DNA of 64,000 nt from JACVRW01 sp963827065 (GCA_963827065.1 CAWGZM010000011.1:32489-96488); one strand, 5' to 3'; positions 7,696-16,894 are shown, counted from the stretch's first letter. The notes: generated from the letters alone by a model not told the origin. Translations and numbers: made by a program.

Positions 7696-9017
7696 GCGGC
7701 GATCGCGGGAGCGGGCGGCCGGTCGGCGGCGCGGCTGCGCGCCACGATTTCGCCCTCGCGCGACGGCGACATGATGATCGCCCGCCGGACCATCCGCTCG
7801 GGGCGCGAGTCGGCGGCACTGAGGTCGAGCCGGCTCGCGAGCGTCTGCAGCGCGATGCGCATCTCGAGCTGGGCGAAGCTCGCGCCGAGGCAGCGCCGCA
7901 CGCCGCCTCCGAACGGGATCCAGGTGTAGGTCCCGCCCTGACCCTCCAAGAAGCGCTCCGGCCGGAACGCGAGCGGATCGGGGTAGATGTCCGCCCGCCG
8001 GTGCATCAGGTAGATGCAGGGCACGAGGTTCACGCCGGCGGGGAGGAGGTGGCCCCCGATCTCCATCGGCTCCCGCAGCCGGCGCAGCACGATTGCGATC
8101 GGCGAGCGCAGGCGAAGCGTCTCCTTGACGACCGCGTCCGCGTACTCGTCATCGCCCTCGCGCAGCCGCTCGAGCGCGTTCGGATGGCGGACGAGCCGCT
8201 CGAGCGCCCAGGCGAGGCCGGTCGCCGTGGTCTCGTGGCCCGCGACCAGCAGCGTCATCAGCTCGTCGCGCAGCTCCTGGTCCGTCATGGCGGTGTCGTC
8301 ATCGTGGCGGGCCTGGAGCAGGAGCGACATCACGTCGTCGCGCTCTGCGAGCCCGCCCGCCTCGCGGTGGGCGGCGATCTCGTCGTAGATCGCGCTGTCG
8401 GCCGGATCGAGAACGCTCCGCCACAGCCCGAGGCGGACGACCCGCTGCGGCCCGAGGGCGATGCCGAGCGTCATGCGGCGGGGGTCGCTGCCCCAGCGAA
8501 GCAGCTCAGAGAGGGCTGCTCCGAGGCGCGCCTTGCGTTGCTCGTCCTGCACGCCGAAGACGGTGCGCATGATGATCTCGAGCGTCAGCGCCTGCATCAG
8601 CGGGCGCGTGGCGAGCGGCTTGCCGAGCGGCCAGGAGGCGATCGCCTCCTCCGTCACCTCGCGCATCGTCTCGGCATAGCCGCGCAGCCGGTCGCCGTGG
8701 AAGGGCGGCAGCATCAGCTTGCGCTGGCGCATGTGCGCGGCCTCGTCGAGCAGGAGGACCGAGTTCGAGCCGAGCACCGGCAGCAGGACGACGTTCGCCT
8801 CCCCGGCGTGCAGCAGACGGGGGTCGCCCGTAAAGACCTGCTTCATCGCGTCGGGATCGGTGATGAAGACCCAGGTCCCCTCGTTGGCGATCTTGAGCGT
8901 GAACGAGTCGCCGTAGCGGCGGCTGCACTCCTCCATGAACGCGGTGGGACGGACGATCCAGCGCAGCGTCTGAAGCGGCTGGGGCGTGCGCGGGCCAGGC
9001 GGCAGCTCGGGTTTCAC
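7692..9017 (-). CDS. Cytochrome P450
   Basis: 441 residues, full length for a soluble bacterial P450. It has the proline-rich start PPGPRTPQPL, the I-helix motif AGHETTATG, the K-helix ExxR in KETLRLRSP, the PERF motif FRPERFLEG, and the heme-binding loop FGGGVRRCLGASFAQLEMRI with the axial Cys. The GTG at 9017 gives the N-terminus MKPELPPGPR. The sequence style (class E, membrane-hugging proline hinge) resembles CYP110/CYP138-like fatty-acid or terpenoid hydroxylases; the substrate is unknown. A 58-bp perfect palindrome lies 18 bases upstream of its start. TetR follows with a 4-base overlap. Confidence 0.95.
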   Translation of the reverse strand: MKPELPPGPRTPQPLQTLRWIVRPTAFMEECSRRYGDSFTLKIANEGTWVFITDPDAMKQVFTGDPRLLHAGEANVVLLPVLGSNSVLLLDEAAHMRQRKLMLPPFHGDRLRGYAETMREVTEEAIASWPLGKPLATRPLMQALTLEIIMRTVFGVQDEQRKARLGAALSELLRWGSDPRRMTLGIALGPQRVVRLGLWRSVLDPADSAIYDEIAAHREAGGLAERDDVMSLLLQARHDDDTAMTDQELRDELMTLLVAGHETTATGLAWALERLVRHPNALERLREGDDEYADAVVKETLRLRSPIAIVLRRLREPMEIGGHLLPAGVNLVPCIYLMHRRADIYPDPLAFRPERFLEGQGGTYTWIPFGGGVRRCLGASFAQLEMRIALQTLASRLDLSAADSRPERMVRRAIIMSPSREGEIVARSRAADRPPAPAIAA

Positions 9018-9035
9018 ATACCGGAGAGTATCCGA

Positions 9036-9093
9036 GCGGGGTCAGGTCTTGCAATCGCGCACGTACGTGCGCGATTGCAAGACCTGACCCCGC
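9036..9093. repeat. 58-bp perfect palindromic element, copy 1
   Basis: Every base pairs about the centre at 9064.5. Each arm reads GCGGGGTCAGGTCTTGCA then ATCGCGCACGT inward, so RNA from either strand would form a 29-bp hairpin with no loop. It fills most of the gap between the P450 start and the DAHP synthase stop. A second element with the same GGGGTCAGGTCTTGCA arm is at 21698. The form resembles REP/MITE-like dispersed palindromes; no transposase is nearby. Confidence 0.9.
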
Positions 9094-9095
9094 CG

Positions 9096-10118
9096 CTATG
9101 CGAGCGCGCGTCCGACGAGCCCCGCGTGCGCCTCGATCTGGCGTGCGAACTCCGGGAAGTCGCGCGCGTAGAGCTGCTGCGGCCCGTCGCAGAGCGCCAG
9201 CTCCGGGTCCTCGGCGACCTCGACGATGATGCCGTCGGCCCCGACGGCCGCGGCCGCGCGCGAGAGCGGCCCCACGAGCCGCCGGTCGCCCGAGGCGTGG
9301 CTCGGGTCGACGATCACAGGCAGGTGCGTGTGCAGCTTCAGCCACGGCACAGCGCCCAGGTCGAGCGTGAAGCGCATCGCGGTGTCGAACGTGCGGATGC
9401 CGCGCTCGCAGAGGATCACGTCGCCGTTCCCCTCCTTCAGCACGTAGTCCGCCGCCTGCAGCAGCTCGTCGAGCGTCGAGGAGAGGCCGCGCTTCAGCAA
9501 CACCGGCTTACCGAGCTTGCCGACCACCTCGAGCAGGCCGTAGTTCTGCATGTTGCGCGCGCCGACCTGGATCACGTCGACGGTCTCGGCGAAGCGGTCG
9601 GCCAGCTCGGCGGCCGTCATCTCGCTCACCACGGGCAGGCCGGTCTCGGCGCGCACCTCGGCGAGGATGGCGAGCGCCTCGTGGCCGAGCCCCTGGAAGG
9701 AGAACGGCGAGGTACGCGGCTTGAAGGCTCCGCCGCGCAGCATCGAGGCGCCTGCGTCGGCGACGACCCGCGCCACCGCGCGTGTCTGCTCGCGTGACTC
9801 GACCGTGCAGGGGCCGGCGATCAGGCAGAAGGTCTCGCCGCCGCCAACGCGGCGGCCGTCGACCTCCACGACCGTCGGCTCGTGATGCGAGAGCTCGCTC
9901 GAGGCGAGCTTGTAGGGCCGCGAGATCGGGATCACCTGGTCGACGCCGGGCAGGCCCTCGAGGCCCATCTCGCGAACGCCCTCGGGATCGCCGATCGCGC
10001 CGATCGCGGTCGTCAGCTCGCCGGGCATCACCTTCGCGTGCACACCGGCCGCCTCGAGCCGCTCGACCACCGCCTCGATCTGGGCGGGGGTCGCCTCGGG
10101 TGTCATCACGACCATCAC
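9096..10118 (-). CDS. aroF: 3-deoxy-7-phosphoheptulonate (DAHP) synthase, type I-beta
   Basis: 340 residues; first step of the shikimate pathway, joining phosphoenolpyruvate and erythrose-4-phosphate. Residues 1 to about 75 form the ferredoxin-like regulatory domain found in Thermotoga-type enzymes, which mediates aromatic-amino-acid feedback. The catalytic barrel has LIAGPCTVESREQT, the PEP-binding RGGAFKPRTSPFSFQG, MQNYGLL, VLLKRG and IVDPSHASGDR. It overlaps the upstream TauE-type exporter gene by four bases (ATGA), so the two are translationally coupled although functionally unrelated by eye. Confidence 0.96.
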   Translation of the reverse strand: MMVVMTPEATPAQIEAVVERLEAAGVHAKVMPGELTTAIGAIGDPEGVREMGLEGLPGVDQVIPISRPYKLASSELSHHEPTVVEVDGRRVGGGETFCLIAGPCTVESREQTRAVARVVADAGASMLRGGAFKPRTSPFSFQGLGHEALAILAEVRAETGLPVVSEMTAAELADRFAETVDVIQVGARNMQNYGLLEVVGKLGKPVLLKRGLSSTLDELLQAADYVLKEGNGDVILCERGIRTFDTAMRFTLDLGAVPWLKLHTHLPVIVDPSHASGDRRLVGPLSRAAAAVGADGIIVEVAEDPELALCDGPQQLYARDFPEFARQIEAHAGLVGRALA

Positions 10119-11062
10119 GGCGCGAGCTCCTCGACGGGCTTCGGCGGCTGCGCGCGCGCATGCCTGGCCGCGGCGGCCGCCGCTGCGGCCGCCTTCGCGC
10201 GGCTCTCACGCACCATCGTCACGATCAGCAGGATCACGACGCCGAGCGGGAAGGGCACGAGCACCCAGGTGGGGATGCCGAGCCCGGCCTTGATGAGAAG
10301 CGCCGTGCCGGCGCCGATCAGGACCACCGCGAGCGTCGTCCGCAGCACCGCCGGCTCCACCCTGACCGACCAGTGGCTACCGAGCCAGACGCCAGGCACG
10401 GACCCGATGAGGATGTTGCCCGCGAGCCCGAAGTCGACGTTGCCCGCGGCGATGTGGGCGAGCCCCGCCGCCCAGAGCAGGATCGCCGCGTGGAAGACGT
10501 CGGTGCCGACAACCCGCGTCGGGATGAGCCGGAAGCCGAGGATCAGCCCCACCGCGATCAGCGCGCCGCTGCCCGCGGACGTCACGCCGAGGACGAAGCC
10601 GACGCACACGCCGAGCGCGACCGCCGCGATCTTGTGGCGCCGGTCCATCTCGACGGTCGCGCGCTCGCGCGCGTGCATGCTCTTCAGGAAGGCGCGCACC
10701 AGCGTTGCCATACCGGTCAGGAGCAGCGCGACGGCGAGGATCGTCAGCAGTAGGTCGTCGAATTCGCGGCCCGCCCAGTCCTCGAGCAGCGTGAGCACGT
10801 ACACGCCGCTGACAGCGGCCGGCACCGAGCCGATCGCCATCCAGGTCGACAGCTTGAGATCGACGGTGCGCTGGCGCCAGTGCTTGTAGCCGCCGACGGT
10901 CTTCGTCACGGCCGCGTAGGCCAGGTCGGTGCCGATTGCGGTGACCGGAGTGACCCCGAAGACGAGGATCAGCATCGGGGTCATCAGCGACCCACCGCCG
11001 ATGCCGGTCATGCCCACCAGGATGCCGACCCCGAGGCCGAAGCCTATGAGGGCGATGTCCAT
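10115..11062 (-). CDS. TauE/SafE-family sulfite/organosulfonate exporter
   Basis: 315 residues with about eight hydrophobic helices. Both family repeats are visible: GVGILVGMTGIGGGSLMTPM near the N-terminus and GFVLGVTSAGSGALIAVGLI in the middle, each with the glycine-rich signature of TauE/SafE (formerly DUF81) permeases. The C-terminus is a basic Ala-rich cytoplasmic tail. Members export sulfite, sulfonates or related anions. The sulfate-assimilation cluster lies about 1 kb further on the same strand, so a role in sulfur balance is plausible but not shown. Confidence 0.9.
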   Translation of the reverse strand: MDIALIGFGLGVGILVGMTGIGGGSLMTPMLILVFGVTPVTAIGTDLAYAAVTKTVGGYKHWRQRTVDLKLSTWMAIGSVPAAVSGVYVLTLLEDWAGREFDDLLLTILAVALLLTGMATLVRAFLKSMHARERATVEMDRRHKIAAVALGVCVGFVLGVTSAGSGALIAVGLILGFRLIPTRVVGTDVFHAAILLWAAGLAHIAAGNVDFGLAGNILIGSVPGVWLGSHWSVRVEPAVLRTTLAVVLIGAGTALLIKAGLGIPTWVLVPFPLGVVILLIVTMVRESRAKAAAAAAAAARHARAQPPKPVEELAP

Positions 11063-11108
11063 AGGCGGACGAGCCTAGTGAGGCTCGCCCGCCTTGGAAC
11101 CCAGGGGC

Positions 11109-12049
11109 TTACATGCAGTCGTCCAGGAGGATCGTGAACGCGTTGCTTGGCGCTGACACGTTGCCGGCGCTGTCGACCGCTCTCAGCGCGAACGTGTTCG
11201 TCCCGTCGACGCCGTAGGTGATCGTGCGGCCCATGCCGATCGGCGTGCCAAGTGGATCCAGCACGCCGTTGATGAAGATCCGGTAGCGGATCGCCGACTG
11301 CGGGTCTGGTCGTCCGTCGACTGCGTCCAGCGCAGGCCGACCTCGCCGCACGAGTTGTCCGTGACGATCAGATTGGTCGGCGCGGTTGGCGGTTGCGTGT
11401 CGGTGCTCGCCGCGGTGGTGGCGGACAGGGCATCGCTCGGCGCCGAGACGTTGTAGCCGAAGTCGCGCGCCCGGACCGTTATCGAGTACGCCGTGCTCGG
11501 CGCAAGGCCGACCAGCGTCGCCGACGTCGGGCCCGTTCGCGTTACCGCGCCCTCATGGGGGCTGACGGCGATCTGGTACTCGGCGATGCCCGTGTCGTCG
11601 GAGGAAGCGTCCCAGGCGATCCCGATCTGCGAGGCGCTCACACTCGTGATGCGCAGGTTCGCCGGCGCCGAGGGCGCGCTGCGGTCGCGATCCGTGGTCA
11701 CGACGGCGAGCTCGCTCGTCGACTTGTTGCCGCTCGGATCGACCGCCTCGACCCAGAAGTAGTACTGGACCCCGGGGCGCAGTCCCGTCCACGTGTAGGT
11801 CGTTTGGCTCATCGGCAGGCTGACCGTCGCCGGGTCCTGCCAGAGGTGGACGACATAGCGCAGCTGGCCAGAGTTGTCGGTCGAAGCCCGCCACGCGAGC
11901 GACACGCTCGTCGAGGTCTTGGCGGTCACGCGCAGGTCGCCGGGCTTGGTCGGCTTCGTGCCGTCGGCCGCGGCGGCTGCCGGCGCGGCCACGCCGACGG
12001 CGACGAGCACGGCGATCACGGCCAGCGCGTTTCGGCGCAATGGTGACAT
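11109..12049 (-). CDS. Secreted fibronectin type III repeat protein, frameshifted
   Basis: Starts at the ATG at 12049 after GGAGGGAG and has a signal peptide (RRNALAVIAVLVAVGVAAPA). Three fibronectin-III modules follow, each with a Trp in the B strand (SLAWRAS, GIAWDAS, LRWTQS) and a Tyr/Gly-rich C-terminal half. The third module is split: the first frame ends after WTQSTDDQ, and the sequence resumes as DPQSAIRYRIFINGVLDP in another frame near 11300, ending at 11109 with FTILLDDCM. One base appears to be missing. Rejoined, it is about 313 residues. Likely an exported carbohydrate- or surface-binding protein. Confidence 0.75.
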
Positions 12050-12127
12050 CACACTGCTCCCTCCTTGGATGGCGTACAAGCGCCCCCGAGGCGGGGTACG
12101 CAACGCGACCTGAGGGGGTTCAGACGC

Positions 12128-13384
12128 CTAGAGGACCATCCCCGCACCGACCGTGTCGTTCGTCGACTCGTCGATGAGGATGAAGCTGCCCGTCGAGCGA
12201 TTGCGGCGGTACTGGTCGACGAACAGCGGCGAGGAGAGCCGCAGCTTGAGGCGGCCGATCTCGTTCAGCTGCAGGCCGCCGGCCTGCTCGTCGCGGTGCA
12301 GCGTGTTGACGTCGATCCGGTAGCGGACCTCGTCGATCTTCGCGAGCGCCGTGCGCGTCGTGTGCTTGATGCGGTAGCGGCCGCGCGGGGACAGTGGGCG
12401 CTCGGCCATCCAGCAGACCATCGCGTCGATCTCGCGCGCCTCGATCGGCCGGTTGTGGTCGCGGCAGATCATGTCGCCGCGCGAAACGTCGATGTCGTCC
12501 TCGAGCCGCAGTGTCACCGACAGCGGCGGGTAGGCCTCGTCCATCTCGCCCTCATAGCTGTCGATCGCGGCGATCCGGCTCTCGCGCCCGGAGGGAAGCA
12601 CGACCACCGGGTCGCCGGCGCGGAACACGCCCGAGGCGACCTCACCGGCATAGCCGCGATAGTCGTGGTGCTCGTCCGACATCGGCCGGACCACCCACTG
12701 GACCGGGAAGCGCGGGTCCTGGAGGTTGCGGTCGGACGCCACGTGCACATGCTCCAGGTGGTAGAGCAGCGAGGTGCCCTCGTACCAGGGCATCCGCGCG
12801 GAGCGCTCGACCACGTTGTCGCCGTGCAGCGCCGAGATCGGGATGAAGGTGAGGTCGTGTACGTCGAGCTTCGCCGCCCAGCCCGCGAACTCCGCGGTGA
12901 TGCGCTCGAAGACCTCTTGGTCGAAGTCGACGAGGTCCATCTTGTTGACGCAGACGACGAGGTGGGGGATGCGCAGCAGCGACGCGATGAACGCGTGCCG
13001 CCGCGACTGCTCGAGGACGCCCTTGCGCGCGTCGACGAGGATCAGCGCGAGGTCGGCGGTCGACGCGCCCGTGACCATGTTGCGCGTGTACTGCTCGTGG
13101 CCGGGCGTGTCCGCGATGATGAACTTGCGCCGCGGCGTGTGGAAGTAGCGGTAGGCGACGTCGATCGTGATGCCCTGCTCGCGCTCGGCGCGCAGGCCGT
13201 CGGTCAGCAGGGCGAGGTTCACGTAGCCGTCGCCGCGCCGCCGGGAGGTCTCCTCGACGTGCTCCAGCTGGTCCTCGAAGATCGACTTCGTGTCGAACAG
13301 GAGCCGGCCGATGAGCGTCGACTTGCCGTCGTCGACCGAGCCGGCTGTCGCGAAGCGGACGAGCTCGGACGATGGGCCCGCCAC
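12128..13384 (-). CDS. cysN: Sulfate adenylyltransferase subunit 1 (GTPase)
   Basis: 418 residues. It has all G motifs of an EF-Tu-like GTPase: GSVDDGKSTLIGRLLFD (P-loop), EREQGITIDVAYR (switch I), DTPGHEQYTRNM (G3) and NKMDL (G4), followed by translation-factor beta-barrel domains ending in FVDQYRRNRSTGSFILID. CysN couples GTP hydrolysis to APS formation by CysD. No C-terminal APS kinase (CysC) domain is present, which fits the APS-type reductase next door. It follows cysD by 26 bases; the start is a GTG. Confidence 0.96.
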   Translation of the reverse strand: MAGPSSELVRFATAGSVDDGKSTLIGRLLFDTKSIFEDQLEHVEETSRRRGDGYVNLALLTDGLRAEREQGITIDVAYRYFHTPRRKFIIADTPGHEQYTRNMVTGASTADLALILVDARKGVLEQSRRHAFIASLLRIPHLVVCVNKMDLVDFDQEVFERITAEFAGWAAKLDVHDLTFIPISALHGDNVVERSARMPWYEGTSLLYHLEHVHVASDRNLQDPRFPVQWVVRPMSDEHHDYRGYAGEVASGVFRAGDPVVVLPSGRESRIAAIDSYEGEMDEAYPPLSVTLRLEDDIDVSRGDMICRDHNRPIEAREIDAMVCWMAERPLSPRGRYRIKHTTRTALAKIDEVRYRIDVNTLHRDEQAGGLQLNEIGRLKLRLSSPLFVDQYRRNRSTGSFILIDESTNDTVGAGMVL

Positions 13385-13410
13385 GGCCGCTCCGTTTGAG
13401 GAGATGTTGC

Positions 13411-14361
13411 TCAGAAGTAGCCCTCCTTCTTGCGGTCCTCCATGGCGGCCTCCGACACGCGGTCGTCAGCGCGCGTCTCGCCGCGCTCGGTGATGCGCGT
13501 TGCGGCGATCTCGAGCACGACCTCGTCGAGGCTCTCCGCCGTCGAGCGGACCGCGCCCGTGCAGCTCATGTCGCCGACGGTGCGGAAGCGGACCGACTCC
13601 TCGAAGGGCGTCTCGTTCGGCAGCAGCTCTACGAACTCGGAGGTCGCGTAGAGCATCCCGTCGCGCTTGAAGACCTCACGCGTGTGCGCGAAGTAGATCG
13701 AGGGCAGACGGATGTCTTCCACGCGGATGTATTCCCAGACGTCGAGCTCGGTCCAGTTCGAGAGCGGGAAGACGCGCACGTGCTCGCCCGGCTTTACGAA
13801 GCCGTTGTAGATGCTCCAGAGCTCGGGCCGCTGGGCCTTCGGGTCCCACTGGCCGAAGTCGTCGCGGAAGGAGAGGATGCGCTCCTTCGCGCGGGCCCGT
13901 TCCTCGTCGCGGCGGGCGCCGCCGAAGGCGGCCTTGAAGCCGTGCTCCTCGATGGCGTCGAGGAGCGTCACGGATTGGAGCCGGTTGCGCGACGCGCGCG
14001 GGCCGCTCTCCTCGACGACGCGGCCGTTGTCGATCGAATCCTGCACCGAGGCGACCACGAGGCGGGCGCCCATCTCCTCAACCATGCGGTCGCGGTACTC
14101 GATCACCTCGGGGAAGTTGTGCCCCGTGTCGACGTGCATCACCGGGAACGGCAGCGCCGCCGGCCAGAAGGCCTTGCGCGCGAGATGCAGGAGCACCGCC
14201 GAGTCCTTGCCGCCCGAGAAGAGCAGCACGCCCCGCTCGAGCTCGGCGGCCACCTCGCGGATCACGTGGATGGCCTCGGACTCGATTGCCCGCAGGTGTG
14301 AGACCTCGTAGTTCATCGCCTCGTCGGGCGGCAGGATACGCGGGAACTCGATCGTGCTCAT
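13411..14361 (-). CDS. cysD: Sulfate adenylyltransferase subunit 2
   Basis: 316 residues. ATP pyrophosphatase of the PAPS-reductase-like family: PP-loop LLFSGGKDSAVLLHLA, MHVDTGHNFPEV, AAFGGARRDEERARAKERI, then SNWTELDVWEYI and FRTVGDMSCTGAV near the C-terminus. It makes adenosine-5'-phosphosulfate from ATP and sulfate together with CysN. It lies between cysH and cysN on the minus strand, inside the sulfite reductase-cysH-cysD-cysN operon. Confidence 0.97.
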   Translation of the reverse strand: MSTIEFPRILPPDEAMNYEVSHLRAIESEAIHVIREVAAELERGVLLFSGGKDSAVLLHLARKAFWPAALPFPVMHVDTGHNFPEVIEYRDRMVEEMGARLVVASVQDSIDNGRVVEESGPRASRNRLQSVTLLDAIEEHGFKAAFGGARRDEERARAKERILSFRDDFGQWDPKAQRPELWSIYNGFVKPGEHVRVFPLSNWTELDVWEYIRVEDIRLPSIYFAHTREVFKRDGMLYATSEFVELLPNETPFEESVRFRTVGDMSCTGAVRSTAESLDEVVLEIAATRITERGETRADDRVSEAAMEDRKKEGYF

Positions 14362-14385
14362 AGGCCTTGCCTCAAGGGGAAGCGC

Positions 14386-14997
14386 TCATACGTGAAGACC
14401 GCACTCGGTCTTCTCCTGCCCCGCCCAACGGCCATCGCGGCCGTTGCCGGGCAGCGTGCAGGGAGCGCATCCGATGGATTCGTACCCCCTGTCGTGCAGC
14501 GGATGGTAGGGCAGATCGTGGTCGGAGACATAGCGCCACACGTCGTCGGAGCTCCATGCCGCGAGCGGATTGAACTTCCATACCCCACGGCCGGCAGCCC
14601 ATTCCACCGTATCCGCATTGGCCCGTGTGGGGGACTGCTCGCGCCGAATCCCGGTGATCCAAGCGTCAACGCCGGCCAATGCCAGCTCCAGCGCCTCGAC
14701 CTTGCGCGCCCCGCAGCAGCTCGAGGCGCTCCAGGGAGTCCCGTTCGGGGGCCCGGCGTCGATGACCTCGATCCGCAGGCCGTAGCGGTCCTCGATCTGG
14801 CGCCAGACCTCGTATGTCTCCGGAAAGAGCACGCCGGTGTCGATCGTGAACACGCGGGCCGAGGGCTCGATGCGCATGAGCAGGTCGATCAGAACCGACT
14901 CCTCCTTCTGGAAGGAGCAGGCCATCACGAGCCGCGGGTGGTGGCGGTCGACCGCCTGGCTGAGGGTCTCCTCCGCCTCCAGCTCTAGACCGCGCAT
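14386..14997 (-). CDS. cysH: Adenylyl-sulfate (APS) reductase, thioredoxin-dependent
   Basis: 203 residues. Besides the PP-loop-like CSFQKEESVLIDLL and IDTGVLFPETY, it carries Cys94-Cys95 (SSCCGARK) and Cys177-x-x-Cys180 (GCAPCTLPG), the ligands of the [4Fe-4S] cluster that mark APS rather than PAPS reductases, and the catalytic Cys199 in the C-terminal ECGLHV. Reduces APS to sulfite and AMP. Its start lies 13 bases inside the end of the sulfite reductase gene, so the two are coupled. Short for the family but all key residues are present. Confidence 0.96.
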   Translation of the reverse strand: MRGLELEAEETLSQAVDRHHPRLVMACSFQKEESVLIDLLMRIEPSARVFTIDTGVLFPETYEVWRQIEDRYGLRIEVIDAGPPNGTPWSASSCCGARKVEALELALAGVDAWITGIRREQSPTRANADTVEWAAGRGVWKFNPLAAWSSDDVWRYVSDHDLPYHPLHDRGYESIGCAPCTLPGNGRDGRWAGQEKTECGLHV

Positions 14998-16820
14998 TCG
15001 CCCTCGCCCCGGATGACCTGGAAGGGCTCCTTGCGCTGCCAGTCGATGAAGTGGCTCATGTTCTCGAGGCTGAACTCGATCGGGAGCGCGAGCGGCTTCG
15101 CTTCCTCCTCGAAGCGCACCGTGCCGACCCGCTCCGCGTAGGCGTTGAACTCCTCGCCCTCCTGGCGCTCGGCCTCGTACATGCGGATCCAGCGCTCGAC
15201 CGCCTCCGGCACGCGCTTGGCGGCGAGCCGGACCTTCAGCCGGGTGCCGTACAGCACCTCACCGCCCTCGTAGCGGCCACCGATGTGGGCGACGTAGGCC
15301 GGAATGGTGTGCTCGCCGACCTTGATCGACGCGCCGTAGAACCCGATGTTCGCGATGTGATGCTGGCTGCAGCCGTTCGGGCAGCCCGACATCTTGATGT
15401 GGATCCGCCTCGTGAGCGGGTCGTCGATGTTCATCGCCTCGACGCGTTCCATCACCGCGCGGTTGAGGCCCATCGAGCTGGTGATGCCGAGCTTGCACGA
15501 GTCGGTGCCGGGGCACGAGACGGTGTCGACGATCGTGCTGGCGCCGGCGTCGCCGAGGCCGAGCTCGTCCAGCGCCCGCCAGACCTCGTAGAGCGACTCG
15601 TCGCGCACCCAGCGCAGCAGCATGTTCTGCTCCACCGTGGTGCGGGCGTATCCGCCCGAGTAGTCACGCATGATCTGCGCGAGGCCGCGGAACTGCTCGG
15701 GCGTGAGGTCGCCGCGCACGACGCGAACCTGCACGCTCGAGAAGCCCGGCTGGCGTTGAGGCTCGACATTCGAGGCGCGGAACAGCTCGAAGGGGGTGCC
15801 GTCACCGTTCGGGTGCGCGTAGTGGCCGAGCGGCTGCGGCGCGTTCGCCTCCTCGTCGTGGTCGAAGAGCAGCGGCGCCGGGTCGAAGTCGCGCTCGGCG
15901 ACCCAGTCGCCTGCGAGCTCCTCGTCGACCTGCTCGCGGAAGGCGTCGATGCCGATCTTGTCGATCAGCACCTTGATGCGCGCCCGCGCGCGGTTCACCC
16001 GCAGCCACTCCTGCCGGTCGAATATGCGGAAGACGGCCTCGGAGACCTTCAGGTAGTCGCCGTTGTCGAGCTCGACGAACTCGTACAGCGTCGGGGCGAC
16101 TCGCGGCATGATCGAGGTGCCGCCGCCCACGCGCATCTCGACACCGCGCACGCCGTCGCGCACGCGCGGGATGAAGGCGATGTCGTGGATGCCGGTGATC
16201 GCGCGGTCCTCGTCGGTCGCCGTGAAGGCGGTCTTGACCTTGCGCGGCATCAGCTGCGTCGTGGGGTGGCGCACGAAGTAGCGCACGTACGCGCCCGCGT
16301 AGGGAGTGATGTCGAAGAGCTCGCCCTCGGTGATGCCTGCCCACGGGTCGCCCGTCACGTTGCGGACGGTGTTGCCGCAGCCCTCGCGCGACGAGAGGCC
16401 TGCGTCCGAGACCTTGCGGATCAGCTCGGCCATCTGGGGCAGCGGGATGTGGTGGATCTGGATGTTCTGCCGGGTAGTGATGTGGCCCTTGTTCAAAGGC
16501 GCGTACTCCTCGACCACGTCGGCGAACATCTCCATCTGCGCCGGCGTCACGCCGCCCATCGGCAGCTTGATGCGGCACATCTGGACGTCGGCCTGGCGCT
16601 GGCCGTAGACGCCCTGCTTCAGGCGGAAGCCGATGAACTCGTCCTCGGGCGTCTGGCCGTCGAGGAACTTCTCGGCCTCGTTGTCGAAGTCATCGAACTC
16701 GCGAGCGATGATCGGGATGACGTGTCCCGGGACGTTCTCGTAGACCTCGGGATTTTCGAGCGAGCCCTTCCGGCCCTTGCCTTTTTGCTGCTTGGGCGGC
16801 TCGATCGAGACGGGTTCCAT
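14985..16820 (-). CDS. sir: Sulfite/nitrite reductase (siroheme, [4Fe-4S])
   Basis: 611 residues with the duplicated ferredoxin-like/siroheme fold. The substrate-binding half has GHITTRQNIQIHHIPL, GCGNTVRNVTGDPWAG and KVKTAFTA. The cluster-siroheme ligands are in SCPGTDSCKLGITSS and MSGCPNGCSQHHIANIGF. Nitrite and sulfite reductases look alike, but its place at the head of a cysH-cysD-cysN operon makes assimilatory sulfite reduction (sulfite to sulfide, ferredoxin-dependent) the likely role. The N-terminal 30 residues are Lys/Gly-rich. Start ATG at 16820 behind GAGAGG. An operator-like dyad lies 57 bases upstream. Confidence 0.94.
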   Translation of the reverse strand: MEPVSIEPPKQQKGKGRKGSLENPEVYENVPGHVIPIIAREFDDFDNEAEKFLDGQTPEDEFIGFRLKQGVYGQRQADVQMCRIKLPMGGVTPAQMEMFADVVEEYAPLNKGHITTRQNIQIHHIPLPQMAELIRKVSDAGLSSREGCGNTVRNVTGDPWAGITEGELFDITPYAGAYVRYFVRHPTTQLMPRKVKTAFTATDEDRAITGIHDIAFIPRVRDGVRGVEMRVGGGTSIMPRVAPTLYEFVELDNGDYLKVSEAVFRIFDRQEWLRVNRARARIKVLIDKIGIDAFREQVDEELAGDWVAERDFDPAPLLFDHDEEANAPQPLGHYAHPNGDGTPFELFRASNVEPQRQPGFSSVQVRVVRGDLTPEQFRGLAQIMRDYSGGYARTTVEQNMLLRWVRDESLYEVWRALDELGLGDAGASTIVDTVSCPGTDSCKLGITSSMGLNRAVMERVEAMNIDDPLTRRIHIKMSGCPNGCSQHHIANIGFYGASIKVGEHTIPAYVAHIGGRYEGGEVLYGTRLKVRLAAKRVPEAVERWIRMYEAERQEGEEFNAYAERVGTVRFEEEAKPLALPIEFSLENMSHFIDWQRKEPFQVIRGEGECAV

Positions 16821-16876
16821 GGTTGATTCCTCTCCGCTGTAAGCCGGGGCGCCGTCTGCCGTCGATGCAAAGTACC

Positions 16877-16894
16877 AAAACCCGACCGGGTTTT
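16877..16894. promoter_or_regulatory. 18-bp dyad upstream of the sulfate-assimilation operon
   Basis: AAAACCCG-AC-CGGGTTTT: 8-bp perfect arms with a 2-bp spacer, in an otherwise GC-rich region. On the minus strand a TACTTT hexamer (16869-16874) follows it, at the position of a -10 box for the sulfite reductase operon, so the dyad would lie between the -35 and -10 regions. This is where a repressor would act. The regulator is not identifiable from the sequence. Confidence 0.55.

Noticed and set aside
9036..9093. Rho-independent terminator for neighbouring genes
   Set aside because: No T-run on either side, no loop, and a sister copy elsewhere with the same arm; a dispersed palindrome fits better.
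15051..16826. 591-codon plus-strand ORF opposite sulfite reductase
   Set aside because: Shadow frame; the siroheme and cluster motifs are on the minus strand.
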